Assembly: GCA_905203765.1 (NCBI GenBank)
Contig: CAJKXC010000009.1
Span: 3,967 to 67,966, forward strand
From: an uncultured Bacteroides sp.
GTDB taxonomy: Bacteria; Bacteroidota; Bacteroidia; Bacteroidales; Bacteroidaceae
Length of the DNA stretch: 64,000 nucleotides
Reading direction: 5' to 3'
Part shown: piece by piece, positions 20,914 to 27,038 of the stretch
Numbering within the stretch: the stretch's first letter is position 1
Layout: every line of letters begins with the position of its first letter
Notes under the pieces: generated by a model
What the model saw: the letters and a program-made list of their open reading frames with translations, nothing else
Told to the model about the DNA's origin: nothing
The model's database searches: none
Translations under genes and position numbers: made by a program

Positions 20914-20921
20914 TATATTTG
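20914..20921 (+). promoter_or_regulatory. -7 box of the DUF1080 gene
   Basis: TATATTTG matches the Bacteroides -7 consensus about 42 bases before the DUF1080 start. No good -33 box at 19-21 bases. It is divergent from the efflux promoter some 25 bases away. Confidence 0.5.
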
Positions 20922-20962
20922 TTACGATAACGAATTATAATACTAATATAACACAAAGTTTT

Positions 20963-21841
20963 ATGAAGGGATTTTATTTTATAGCATTCAGTAGTATTCT
21001 GTTACTGTTTTCATCGTGTGCACAGAAAAGTGAAGGGTGGGTTTCGTTGATGGACAAGGACTTGTCGCAATGGCGTATTTACCAGAGTTACGCATTTCCC
21101 GAACAATTCACCGGGCAACGGCCTGTAGATGCAGAAGGACAAACAATTCCCCCCATCGGCTATGACAAGAACGAACAAAATGTATTCAGCATGATTGAAG
21201 AAGACGGCGTGCCGGTACTGCACATATCCGGAGAAACCTACGGTTGCGTCTTTACGAAACAAGACTATAAGGACTATCACTTCAGACTGAAAACCCGTTT
21301 CGGTACCAAGCGCTCGAATCCACGCACCGACAAGGCATTAGATTCCGGCATCCTGTATCATTCGCAGGGCGAAGCAGGTGTGGACTATTGGTACTCATGG
21401 ATGCGTGCCCTGGAATTCCAAGTAATGGACGGCGGTACCGACGAAGGCGTTTCAGGCGACTTCTGGAGCGTAGCCGGCACATCTGCAGACATCAGAGCCA
21501 CCAAAACGGACAAAGGTTACTTCTACGACCCCGAAGGGGAACTCCTTACTTTCGGAGCCAACGGCGTTGCCTCGCAATGTCGTGCCGCCGACTATACCAG
21601 TCCCACCCACGAATGGACTACCATGGAATTAATCTGCTACCAAGGCAAGAGCCTGTATATAGTAAACGGCCACGTAGCCATGGCACTCCAGAACCTTCGC
21701 TATCGGGACGGAGAAAAAGACATCCCTCTCACGGAAGGCAAGATACAGTTGCAGAGCGAAGGTGGAGAGGTGTATTATAAGGATGCGGAGATTAAACCGA
21801 TCAGCGGGGTTCCGGCAGAGTACGCAAAATACTTCAATTAA
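20963..21841 (+). CDS. DUF1080 (3-keto-disaccharide hydrolase-like) lipoprotein
   Basis: This 292-residue protein has a lipoprotein signal (LLLFSSCAQ, Cys19) and a DUF1080 concanavalin-like fold: DKDLSQWRIYQ, the CVFTKQDYKDYHFRLKTRFG strand, LDSGILYHSQG and the WTTMELICYQGKSLYIVNG segment. Members of this family are often exported and some cleave 3-keto-glycosides, but the substrate here is unknown. The gene is single, with its own promoter box and a terminator hairpin about 90 bases after the stop. It is the last host gene before the prophage. Confidence 0.88.
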   Translation: MKGFYFIAFSSILLLFSSCAQKSEGWVSLMDKDLSQWRIYQSYAFPEQFTGQRPVDAEGQTIPPIGYDKNEQNVFSMIEEDGVPVLHISGETYGCVFTKQDYKDYHFRLKTRFGTKRSNPRTDKALDSGILYHSQGEAGVDYWYSWMRALEFQVMDGGTDEGVSGDFWSVAGTSADIRATKTDKGYFYDPEGELLTFGANGVASQCRAADYTSPTHEWTTMELICYQGKSLYIVNGHVAMALQNLRYRDGEKDIPLTEGKIQLQSEGGEVYYKDAEIKPISGVPAEYAKYFN

Positions 21842-21847
21842 TAAAAG

Positions 21848-21914
21848 GAGCAGTTAGGGAAATATTTTTCTCCGGTTGGGAAAATATTTTTTCCCAGTTA
21901 GGGAAAAAAACAGG
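21848..21914. repeat. Imperfect AT-rich repeats after the DUF1080 gene
   Basis: AGTTAGGGAAATATTTTT, GGTTGGGAAAATATTTTTT and AGTTAGGGAAAAAAAC follow each other at about 24-base steps. I see no open frame or recognisable site; a role is unknown. Confidence 0.65.
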
Positions 21915-21925
21915 AGCCTTTGGAA

Positions 21926-21964
21926 TAAAAAAAGAAGAGGTTGCATTAATGCAATCTCTTCTTT
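21926..21964. terminator. Hairpin terminator beside the prophage junction
   Basis: A long stem (AGAAGAGGTTGCAT paired with ATGCAATCTCTTCT, 21933-21963) carries seven T residues after it on the minus strand and a weaker T-rich tract on the plus strand. It can end the DUF1080 transcript but fits best as the terminator of a leftward gene, such as a tRNA whose 3' end would lie at 21970. Confidence 0.8.
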
Positions 21965-21969
21965 CTTTC

Positions 21970-21984
21970 GTCGGGGTAGCGGGA
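21970..21984 (-). other. Putative attL: tRNA 3'-end fragment
   Basis: On the minus strand this reads TCCCGCTACCCCGAC, the 3' half of a T-stem and an acceptor strand as in proline-type tRNAs of Bacteroides. The bases further right do not continue the tRNA. A leftward terminator follows the fragment, as it would follow a tRNA gene. This orientation is what is left when an element inserts into a tRNA 3' end: host DNA to the left, element to the right. The tRNA identity is from memory and the intact gene would lie beyond this window. Confidence 0.45.
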
Positions 21985-22078
21985 AACGCGAACTTATTTA
22001 TAAGTACCTAATTATCAATATTATTATTTTTTGTATAACTGTCTATTTGATTATATTTGTCTATTAATGTATATCCAA

Positions 22079-22369
22079 TTATTTAATATTACTCTCTGCT
22101 ATTTTCCGTAATTCGGCTTCAAGTTCTTCAGGCTGAAGTATCTTCTTAGAATCACATTCTTTTATCCATCCTTCAATAAATCCTTTTTGTGCTCCATATA
22201 TAGCCTCAAAAGGATATCTAATATTTTTCACTGAACCATATTTAAATAGGATATAGCAATCAGATGTGGGTGTTTCAATCCTTCGAATTGATAAAGAAGG
22301 AAATTCTTTACGCCATCTTTTAATGAGCCCATCAATTTTATAAACCGAAAAAATTTCTATCGCTTCCAT
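22079..22369 (-). CDS. Unknown small protein downstream of the repressor
   Basis: This 96-residue protein (MEAIEIFSVYKIDGLIKRW) is not recognised. It shows no membrane segment. Its ATG overlaps the repressor stop (TAATG), so the two are translated together and may act together, for instance in repressor control or lysogeny. It is the leftmost prophage gene. Confidence 0.6.
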   Translation of the reverse strand: MEAIEIFSVYKIDGLIKRWRKEFPSLSIRRIETPTSDCYILFKYGSVKNIRYPFEAIYGAQKGFIEGWIKECDSKKILQPEELEAELRKIAESNIK

Positions 22370-22698
22370 TATCTATTCAATATTTCTAAATTGTTGTCTC
22401 CAAATACCAGCTTCAGCACTTGATCTTTTTTTTCCCTTCTCAATTGTATCGTAAGAGTAGCAGCTACATCATCATTTATACTATCAAGAGCTACATACTT
22501 TTCTGGATATGTAAAAAGGTCAATAATACTCACCTCAAGACAGTTTGCGATAATCTCAAGTTCGCTTACTTTCAGCTCACGTTTACCATTCTCGATATTG
22601 CTTACAACTGCATTATCAAGATTCAAGGCATCCGCTATCTTCTTTTGTGGTATGCCTTTGTCAAGGCGTATTTTCTTAATATTTTCTATTGCTTTCAT
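22369..22698 (-). CDS. XRE-family repressor (CI-like)
   Basis: This 109-residue protein has an N-terminal helix-turn-helix of the XRE family (IRLDKGIPQKKIADALNL followed by VSNIENGKRELKV and EIIANCLEV) and a short C-terminal tail without a peptidase domain. It is divergent from the next gene, as in a CI/Cro switch. The start at 22698 is chosen because KAIENIKKIRLDKG is the usual domain beginning. It should bind the inverted repeats at 22721-22795. Because there is no self-cleavage domain, inactivation may depend on an antirepressor, and such genes are present at 31-33 kb. Confidence 0.85.
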   Translation of the reverse strand: MKAIENIKKIRLDKGIPQKKIADALNLDNAVVSNIENGKRELKVSELEIIANCLEVSIIDLFTYPEKYVALDSINDDVAATLTIQLRREKKDQVLKLVFGDNNLEILNR

Positions 22699-22720
22699 AA
22701 TCATAAAGTTAGCATAAAAG

Positions 22721-22795
22721 CCTCAAAGTAATATTGAGGAAACTTCATCTTTATTTGAGATTTTATCAATAATCATTTGCGATTTTCTCAAATAA
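22721..22795. promoter_or_regulatory. Operator region of the lysogeny switch
   Basis: Two dyads share the half-site TTGAG or CTCAA: CCTCAA and TTGAGG (22721-22739), and TTATTTGAGA (22751-22760) facing TCTCAAATAA (22786-22795). They lie between the divergent repressor and Cro-like genes. The second dyad overlaps the rightward -33 region, so repressor bound here would block the early promoter. Confidence 0.7.
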
Positions 22796-22807
22796 GCATT
22801 ATGTTTG
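22776..22807 (+). promoter_or_regulatory. Early rightward promoter
   Basis: TTTG at 22776-22779, 20 bases, then TATGTTTG at 22800-22807: a strong Bacteroides-type promoter for the Cro-like gene and the early operon. It overlaps the operator dyad. Confidence 0.75.
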
Positions 22808-22888
22808 CATCGTGATAATATAATTTTCACTACTAAGATATGCGAATCAATACGAAATAGAATATAAACCTTTAAATATTCATCAATT

Positions 22889-23134
22889 ATGGTATTTAGT
22901 GACTATATGAACAGCCTTCCTAATTTGAAGGTAGAAGAAATTAAAAAAATAGCAGAGTTAACCAGCTCCTCTGAAATTAGTGTTTATAAGTGGATTGCGA
23001 AGACTATTGATCCACCTCTGGTAAAGAAGAAAATCATAGCTAACTATCTTGGCAAGAGTGTCGATGAATTATTCCCCATTACCAAGTTAGAAGGAACAAA
23101 TGCTGATTTTTCTAAATTAAAAGGGACTGTTTAA
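22889..23134 (+). CDS. Cro-like DNA-binding protein
   Basis: This 81-residue protein has a helix-turn-helix-like centre (IKKIAELTSSSEISVYKWIA then KKKIIANYLGKSVDELFP) similar to short phage Cro-type proteins. It is the first gene rightward of the switch and lies 7 bases before the LuxR-type gene. The call is from position and weak fold similarity. Confidence 0.6.
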   Translation: MVFSDYMNSLPNLKVEEIKKIAELTSSSEISVYKWIAKTIDPPLVKKKIIANYLGKSVDELFPITKLEGTNADFSKLKGTV

Positions 23135-23141
23135 AATTTAA

Positions 23142-23714
23142 ATGAATAAAGTTATGTATAAACTCTGCAATATCGAATTCTATAACACTCCAGACGGAGA
23201 TGTTATGATTAAGGCAATTAATGAGCCCGCTCGTCCTCTAAAGGATAATGATTATGATATTATTTCATATATGCTTACAACAATCAGCGATCGTTATCCG
23301 AAAGCCTATGCCGCTTTAATGGAACTATATTCAAAGCGTACAATGAACAAGAAGTTTTTCGAATTCAGTGTTGTACATCGCTTTATACGGTGTAATTTCG
23401 GCGAATACGATCAATATAACCATGACATCGATGCGAATGGGAATTTCATCTTTGAAGAAGTTAAATGCCCTCTTCGTGGAGAATGCCAGCAGGAAGGAGT
23501 CGTCTGCAAACCAGAGATAGACACAACTCTCACCGAAAGAGAAATGGAAGTCTTCCGATTAATCGCATCCAATATGCGCACGGAAGATATAGCCGAGAAA
23601 CTCAATCTATCCAAGTTTACCATTATCCGACATCGAGAAAACATCAAAGCTCGATTAGGCCTACATGACATACCGGAGCTGATAACATATTGGCATGTCA
23701 ACCACCTCAAATAA
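23142..23714 (+). CDS. LuxR-type HTH regulator with a cysteine motif
   Basis: This 190-residue protein ends in a clear LuxR/GerE helix-turn-helix (LTEREMEVFRLIASNMRTED then KLNLSKFTIIRHRENIKARLG). The N-terminal 115 residues are unlike receiver domains and hold three spaced cysteines (CPLRGECQQEGVVC) that could bind a metal. It stands second in the early operon, so it may activate later phage genes. The regulatory target is not evident. Confidence 0.8.
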   Translation: MNKVMYKLCNIEFYNTPDGDVMIKAINEPARPLKDNDYDIISYMLTTISDRYPKAYAALMELYSKRTMNKKFFEFSVVHRFIRCNFGEYDQYNHDIDANGNFIFEEVKCPLRGECQQEGVVCKPEIDTTLTEREMEVFRLIASNMRTEDIAEKLNLSKFTIIRHRENIKARLGLHDIPELITYWHVNHLK

Positions 23715-23755
23715 AGCGGTGCACGGTTTCCCGGGTTCGACTCCCGGCTCCGCAC
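23715..23755 (+). other. tRNA-like T-arm and acceptor fragment
   Basis: CCGGG-TTCGACT-CCCGG (23731-23747) is a perfect five-pair T-stem with a canonical T-loop, followed by an acceptor-like CTCCGCAC. A partial partner (GCGG) stands at 23716. There is no room for D and anticodon arms, so this is a minihelix or relic rather than a working tRNA. Its direction would put the host to the right, so it does not suit the prophage attL. Confidence 0.5.
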
Positions 23756-23786
23756 GATGATTTACTAACTTATAAACAATGATAAT

Positions 23787-24098
23787 ATGGAAACAAAAAA
23801 TGTACAAGAAGCGATTTTGGAAATCTCAGAAATTTGCAAAAATAACGGATTGCAAGGAATGTGTATTATTTCCCAAGAAAAAACAGAAGGAAAAATAGAA
23901 GTAGCCTCTATGTTAGTGGGTAACATCGCAACCACCTCCATGAAAATCATGCGGACGATGAACGCAGATCCTCGGATAGAAGCAATATATAAGATTGCAG
24001 CTGAGAATTATACCAGACTTCAGAAACTTGATCAGAGACATGGGAACTGTGTTGACATAGATATGTCGGATTTAGCAAAAGGATTTTCGCGGAATTAA
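23787..24098 (+). CDS. Unknown early protein
   Basis: This 103-residue protein (METKNVQEAILEISEICKNN) is not recognised. It has no membrane segment. It is the first of about a dozen short rightward genes between the switch and the primase, all closely packed, as expected for early takeover or host-interaction genes. Confidence 0.6.
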   Translation: METKNVQEAILEISEICKNNGLQGMCIISQEKTEGKIEVASMLVGNIATTSMKIMRTMNADPRIEAIYKIAAENYTRLQKLDQRHGNCVDIDMSDLAKGFSRN

Positions 24099-24115
24099 AA
24101 CGAAAGGAGTGTATT

Positions 24116-24643
24116 ATGATGTTTTTTGTAGAGAGTTTGCAAACGTATTCTCCTAAGAACAAGGCTTGCAAGAAGTTACTTGAGTATGTAGGAAAATATA
24201 AGTATGTCTTGATTAAAGACGAAATTTCTTTAGATGCTCTCAAAGAGGAATTGCGTATCAAGGTAGATGAAATCAATGCGGAATATCCGAAGCTAAAGAA
24301 AAAAATTTGTTTCTCTGCTGGTAACATAGGGGGAGAGGTGCAGCGGATTGATGCATCTGTAGATAATATGGGTTGCTCGGATTACGTTTTTTTTATGGAT
24401 ATATGCCGTGTACGTAGTGTGTATCAGTTCTCAGAAAAGATATCTGCTCCCCAAAAGGCAATAGAGGTTCCCGGAGTCTGTCGTGATTGCGGGTGCAAGG
24501 AAGATGATCCGTGTTACCATCCGGACTATGGGACTTGCTGGTGGTCCAATGAAGAGCATACGCTTTGTTCGCATTGTGCGGATAAGGCAATAGCAGATGA
24601 TCCATGCACAGAGCATTGTATTAATACTACAGCAAAGATATGA
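24116..24643 (+). CDS. Unknown protein with a Cys/His-rich C-terminus
   Basis: This 175-residue protein starts MMFFVESLQTYSPKNK (either Met could be used). The first two thirds match nothing I know. Residues about 120-175 contain many cysteines and histidines (CRDCGCKEDDPCYHPD, then CSHCADKAIADDPC), which looks like a zinc-binding module. The next gene starts at its stop codon with overlap. Confidence 0.65.
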   Translation: MMFFVESLQTYSPKNKACKKLLEYVGKYKYVLIKDEISLDALKEELRIKVDEINAEYPKLKKKICFSAGNIGGEVQRIDASVDNMGCSDYVFFMDICRVRSVYQFSEKISAPQKAIEVPGVCRDCGCKEDDPCYHPDYGTCWWSNEEHTLCSHCADKAIADDPCTEHCINTTAKI

Positions 24644-24861
24644 CTTTAGATGAAGCATTGAAAGCTATGCATGAAGGAATAGAGGTAACACATGAATATC
24701 TTCTTCATACCCGAACAAAATCCTTGCGTATCATAGCTGGTGGATTTTACGTTGATAAGGAAGGATATGTTTTGAATCCTATGGACGTAATGTTGAAATT
24801 CAAATTAGCATACCTTAAAGAAGGTTGGGTAATAGCTGAAAAAAGGAATACCTCAAATTAA
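24640..24861 (+). CDS. Unknown small protein
   Basis: This 73-residue protein begins MTLDEALKAMHEGIEVTHEY and ends with a KEGWVIAEK stretch. The shape (start of a helix, an EG turn, closing Trp strand) faintly recalls DUF2829-like phage proteins, some of which counter Thoeris defence, but the characteristic core is not clear, so no function is claimed. It overlaps the preceding gene by four bases. Confidence 0.55.
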   Translation: MTLDEALKAMHEGIEVTHEYLLHTRTKSLRIIAGGFYVDKEGYVLNPMDVMLKFKLAYLKEGWVIAEKRNTSN

Positions 24862-24877
24862 ATAGAAAAAAGAATAT

Positions 24878-25258
24878 ATGGAAACAGTAGACATTAAAAC
24901 AGGTGGGCACTCCTGGGAAAAACAAAATATCGTGACCCTGTTTAAAGCAGGAAAACCTTACGACCTCTACAAGTGTACAAAATGCGGTTTGACTGGAAAA
25001 TCAATCCAGTTAGGGAAAATAACAATAAGAGAGAGTGATTTAAAAAAGGTCATTCGCTGTAAAGGTATCGTTGCTAAGAAGTCTATAAAAATTACTTATT
25101 GTAACGCTGTAGGTGAACAATTTAAAAGACTTACACCCGGAAGTATTCACAATATCATGCAGCCTCCTGCAGGAGAAGACAACAAGAGAGGTGAATGGGT
25201 TATGGGTACAACCGAACCAGTTTTACTTTTATTCGGAGAATTTGAGTATTCGGAATAA
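24878..25258 (+). CDS. Unknown protein with a zinc-ribbon-like pair
   Basis: This 126-residue protein has YKCTKCGLTGKSI and one later cysteine (VIRCKG), a partial zinc-ribbon pattern. The C-terminal half is unlike anything I recognise. It is one of several cysteine-containing early genes in a row. Confidence 0.6.
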   Translation: METVDIKTGGHSWEKQNIVTLFKAGKPYDLYKCTKCGLTGKSIQLGKITIRESDLKKVIRCKGIVAKKSIKITYCNAVGEQFKRLTPGSIHNIMQPPAGEDNKRGEWVMGTTEPVLLLFGEFEYSE

Positions 25259-25275
25259 TTCAAATCTAAATATAT

Positions 25276-25509
25276 ATGATGCAGAATGAATATACCGCAG
25301 GTCAGTTACTATCAATAAATAACTTGATAGTAGAGATATGCCCGGTTATAGCTGGGCAATGCTCGAATTGTGTAGGATTTAAAAAGAAAACTTTATGTAA
25401 TAAACTCCCTGATTGTGGAAATAAGTTCTATTTCAGGAAACTGAATAGCTTTGAGATACGTAAGGCTCAAAAAAACAATCGAATCATCAAGGATATTAAT
25501 TCAAAATAA
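25276..25509 (+). CDS. Unknown Cys-containing small protein
   Basis: This 77-residue protein contains CPVIAGQCSNCVGF and CNKLPDCGNKFYF, five cysteines in a pattern that could bind zinc. No family recognised. The start is Met1 or Met2 of MMQNEY. Confidence 0.55.
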   Translation: MMQNEYTAGQLLSINNLIVEICPVIAGQCSNCVGFKKKTLCNKLPDCGNKFYFRKLNSFEIRKAQKNNRIIKDINSK

Positions 25510-25516
25510 GATAGAT

Positions 25517-25741
25517 ATGATGGAAGCAAAATTCAAGATCGGTGAGACTTTAATGATAGTCGATGGAATTGATACGGAAATAGGTAAAAAAGTAGTTGTG
25601 ATTGATACTTTTCATTACGTCCGAAAATCGAGAGTGAAAGAATCGGCTGTTGATAATTGGGAATATAAGGTGGCAGATGGTATAAAGTCATTAGGATGGT
25701 ACTCTGAATACCTATTAGAATCATCAAATAGGTTCTCGTAA
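25517..25741 (+). CDS. Unknown small protein, SH3-like pattern
   Basis: This 74-residue protein (MMEAKFKIGETLMIVDGI) has alternating strand-like segments with a GYY/GWYSEYLLE end, as in small beta-barrel phage proteins. A longer frame begins upstream inside the preceding gene, but the start at 25517 leaves an ordinary spacing. No function assigned. Confidence 0.55.
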   Translation: MMEAKFKIGETLMIVDGIDTEIGKKVVVIDTFHYVRKSRVKESAVDNWEYKVADGIKSLGWYSEYLLESSNRFS

Positions 25742-25758
25742 CAAATAAAAATCAAGAT

Positions 25759-25896
25759 ATGAAAGTAAAAATCAAGAATACTGGAGATATAATAGAAGTT
25801 ACAGAATGTTTCGGTGGCGGATATTCCGATAAGAATGGATTTTTCTACGAAAGTTCTGAAGTTGAAAAAATAGAAAAAGAAAAGACTTATCAATAA
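25759..25896 (+). CDS. Unknown 45-residue protein
   Basis: A short frame (MKVKIKNTGDIIEVTE then CFGGGYSDKNGFFYESS) fills the gap between two early genes with regular spacing. Its first strand resembles the beginning of the preceding gene's product, suggesting a small beta fold. No function assigned. Confidence 0.5.
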   Translation: MKVKIKNTGDIIEVTECFGGGYSDKNGFFYESSEVEKIEKEKTYQ

Positions 25897-25906
25897 ATCA
25901 AACAAT

Positions 25907-26191
25907 ATGTATACTACAGAAATCGTTGAACTCGCCATGAGGGCGTGCGCATACAAAATCGACCATATCTGGTACGATAAGAATTCCCGGAATATCCGGA
26001 AGGTATATGGGCAAGTTCCTGTTTCAAGGAAATCGACCATTAACGGTGTTCGAAAAACCTTTGTGAAATGGAAGAGATTCAGGTGGAACGATGCCGGCCA
26101 ATGTTTCTCGCGATACTCTCAAACACGCCGTAGAGAGTATGATTTACCACTCAATTCTATCATTGAGCAATTAAAACATGAGAGGTCATGA
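25907..26191 (+). CDS. Unknown basic early protein
   Basis: This 94-residue protein is rich in Arg and Lys in the middle (RKSTINGVRKTFVKWKRFRW) and may bind nucleic acid. It overlaps the next gene by four bases (ATGA). Not recognised. Confidence 0.55.
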   Translation: MYTTEIVELAMRACAYKIDHIWYDKNSRNIRKVYGQVPVSRKSTINGVRKTFVKWKRFRWNDAGQCFSRYSQTRRREYDLPLNSIIEQLKHERS

Positions 26192-26409
26192 GACTGTATC
26201 TGGACGTTGATAACCGTGGTACCTACTCAATACATGATATCACCGAATGCGACTTGAATACCATCCTGATGGCACTCACTAATTTCCAGGATCCGGTAAA
26301 CAAAGCATCCGAACGTCTTTCTCACGAAATTGGCATGCACCTACATTTGCAGTTAAACAAACTTGAGATCAATGGACAACCTGACCAAATACAAAATGGT
26401 AAATCTTGA
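26188..26409 (+). CDS. Unknown small early protein
   Basis: This 73-residue protein (MRLYLDVDNRGTYSIHDI) overlaps both neighbours, by four bases on the left and 38 on the right. No family recognised. Confidence 0.5.
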   Translation: MRLYLDVDNRGTYSIHDITECDLNTILMALTNFQDPVNKASERLSHEIGMHLHLQLNKLEINGQPDQIQNGKS

Positions 26410-26698
26410 TTGGATAGACCGGTTCCTGGCTAAGTTAGGTGTAGATGCCTTTCTTGATTTTGAGTCGAAAGTCTATAATGCTCTCGACAAATTGAAAGTC
26501 AGGCGATACTATGATATCGCTACCTCTGTGATACCGGAACAGCAGGAGCTTTTCATTAAATTCTGCTGCTGTTACATCGAGAAACATCCGGAATATGAAT
26601 TTAACGAAGATTACACTCAAATATGGAGAAAAGAAAGCTATGAACAATGGAAGATGGCAACCTCACGAAGACCAATTCGTCAGAGACAACGTCAATAA
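26372..26698 (+). CDS. Unknown early protein
   Basis: This 108-residue protein begins MDNLTKYKMVNLDWIDRF; the ATG at 26372 is preferred over an upstream TTG. It contains a CCCYIEKHPEYEF stretch and ends in a basic tail (RRPIRQRQRQ). It overlaps both adjoining genes. Not recognised. Confidence 0.55.
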   Translation: MDNLTKYKMVNLDWIDRFLAKLGVDAFLDFESKVYNALDKLKVRRYYDIATSVIPEQQELFIKFCCCYIEKHPEYEFNEDYTQIWRKESYEQWKMATSRRPIRQRQRQ

Positions 26699-27038
26699 AA
26701 TGACTTTGGAACAAATGTCCGACCATTTGGGGCGCTCTGCCTTGGCCGTACAATTATATATGCACCGGAAGCATATTGTTACCGGCCAGACGGTCAAGCG
26801 AAACCTGGTACAAGAGATGCTCCGGATCAAGTTCCGCCACCCCGAAAACTTCATGCCAACCCGTGCTTTTTACCACGAAGTAGGAATCAACCAGATGCGC
26901 TGGTGGGATATCTTCCACGGTCGCAAGAATATTAACCAAACAGAATATATCGCGCTGTCGAATTATTTCGGGATCACCCTGGAAGAAGCATTTGCCGCAC
27001 GCCAACTCTGTATATTTGAAGAAGAGAACGATGATTGA
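26640..27038 (+). CDS. HTH (SANT/Myb-like) DNA-binding protein
   Basis: This 132-residue protein starts with MNNGRWQPHEDQFVRDNVNK and EQMSDHLGRSALAVQLYMHR, the tryptophan/acidic start and helix pattern of phage SANT/Myb-like domains. A second helical part (NQTEYIALSNYFGITLEEAF) resembles a short HTH. The start is taken at 26640 since GGAGAAAAG lies just upstream. It overlaps the primase gene by eight bases. Confidence 0.65.
   Translation: MNNGRWQPHEDQFVRDNVNKMTLEQMSDHLGRSALAVQLYMHRKHIVTGQTVKRNLVQEMLRIKFRHPENFMPTRAFYHEVGINQMRWWDIFHGRKNINQTEYIALSNYFGITLEEAFAARQLCIFEEENDD

Noticed and set aside
21848..21914. Attachment-site repeat at the AT-rich repeats after the DUF1080 gene
   Set aside because: They are short local repeats on the host side of the terminator with no tRNA link; the tRNA fragment at 21970 is the better candidate.
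23673..23755. Complete tRNA gene
   Set aside because: Only the T-arm and acceptor 3' strand are tRNA-like; no D arm or anticodon arm can be formed upstream.
24640..24861. Anti-Thoeris Tad2 (DUF2829) protein
   Set aside because: Only a weak likeness of shape; the conserved core is not seen.
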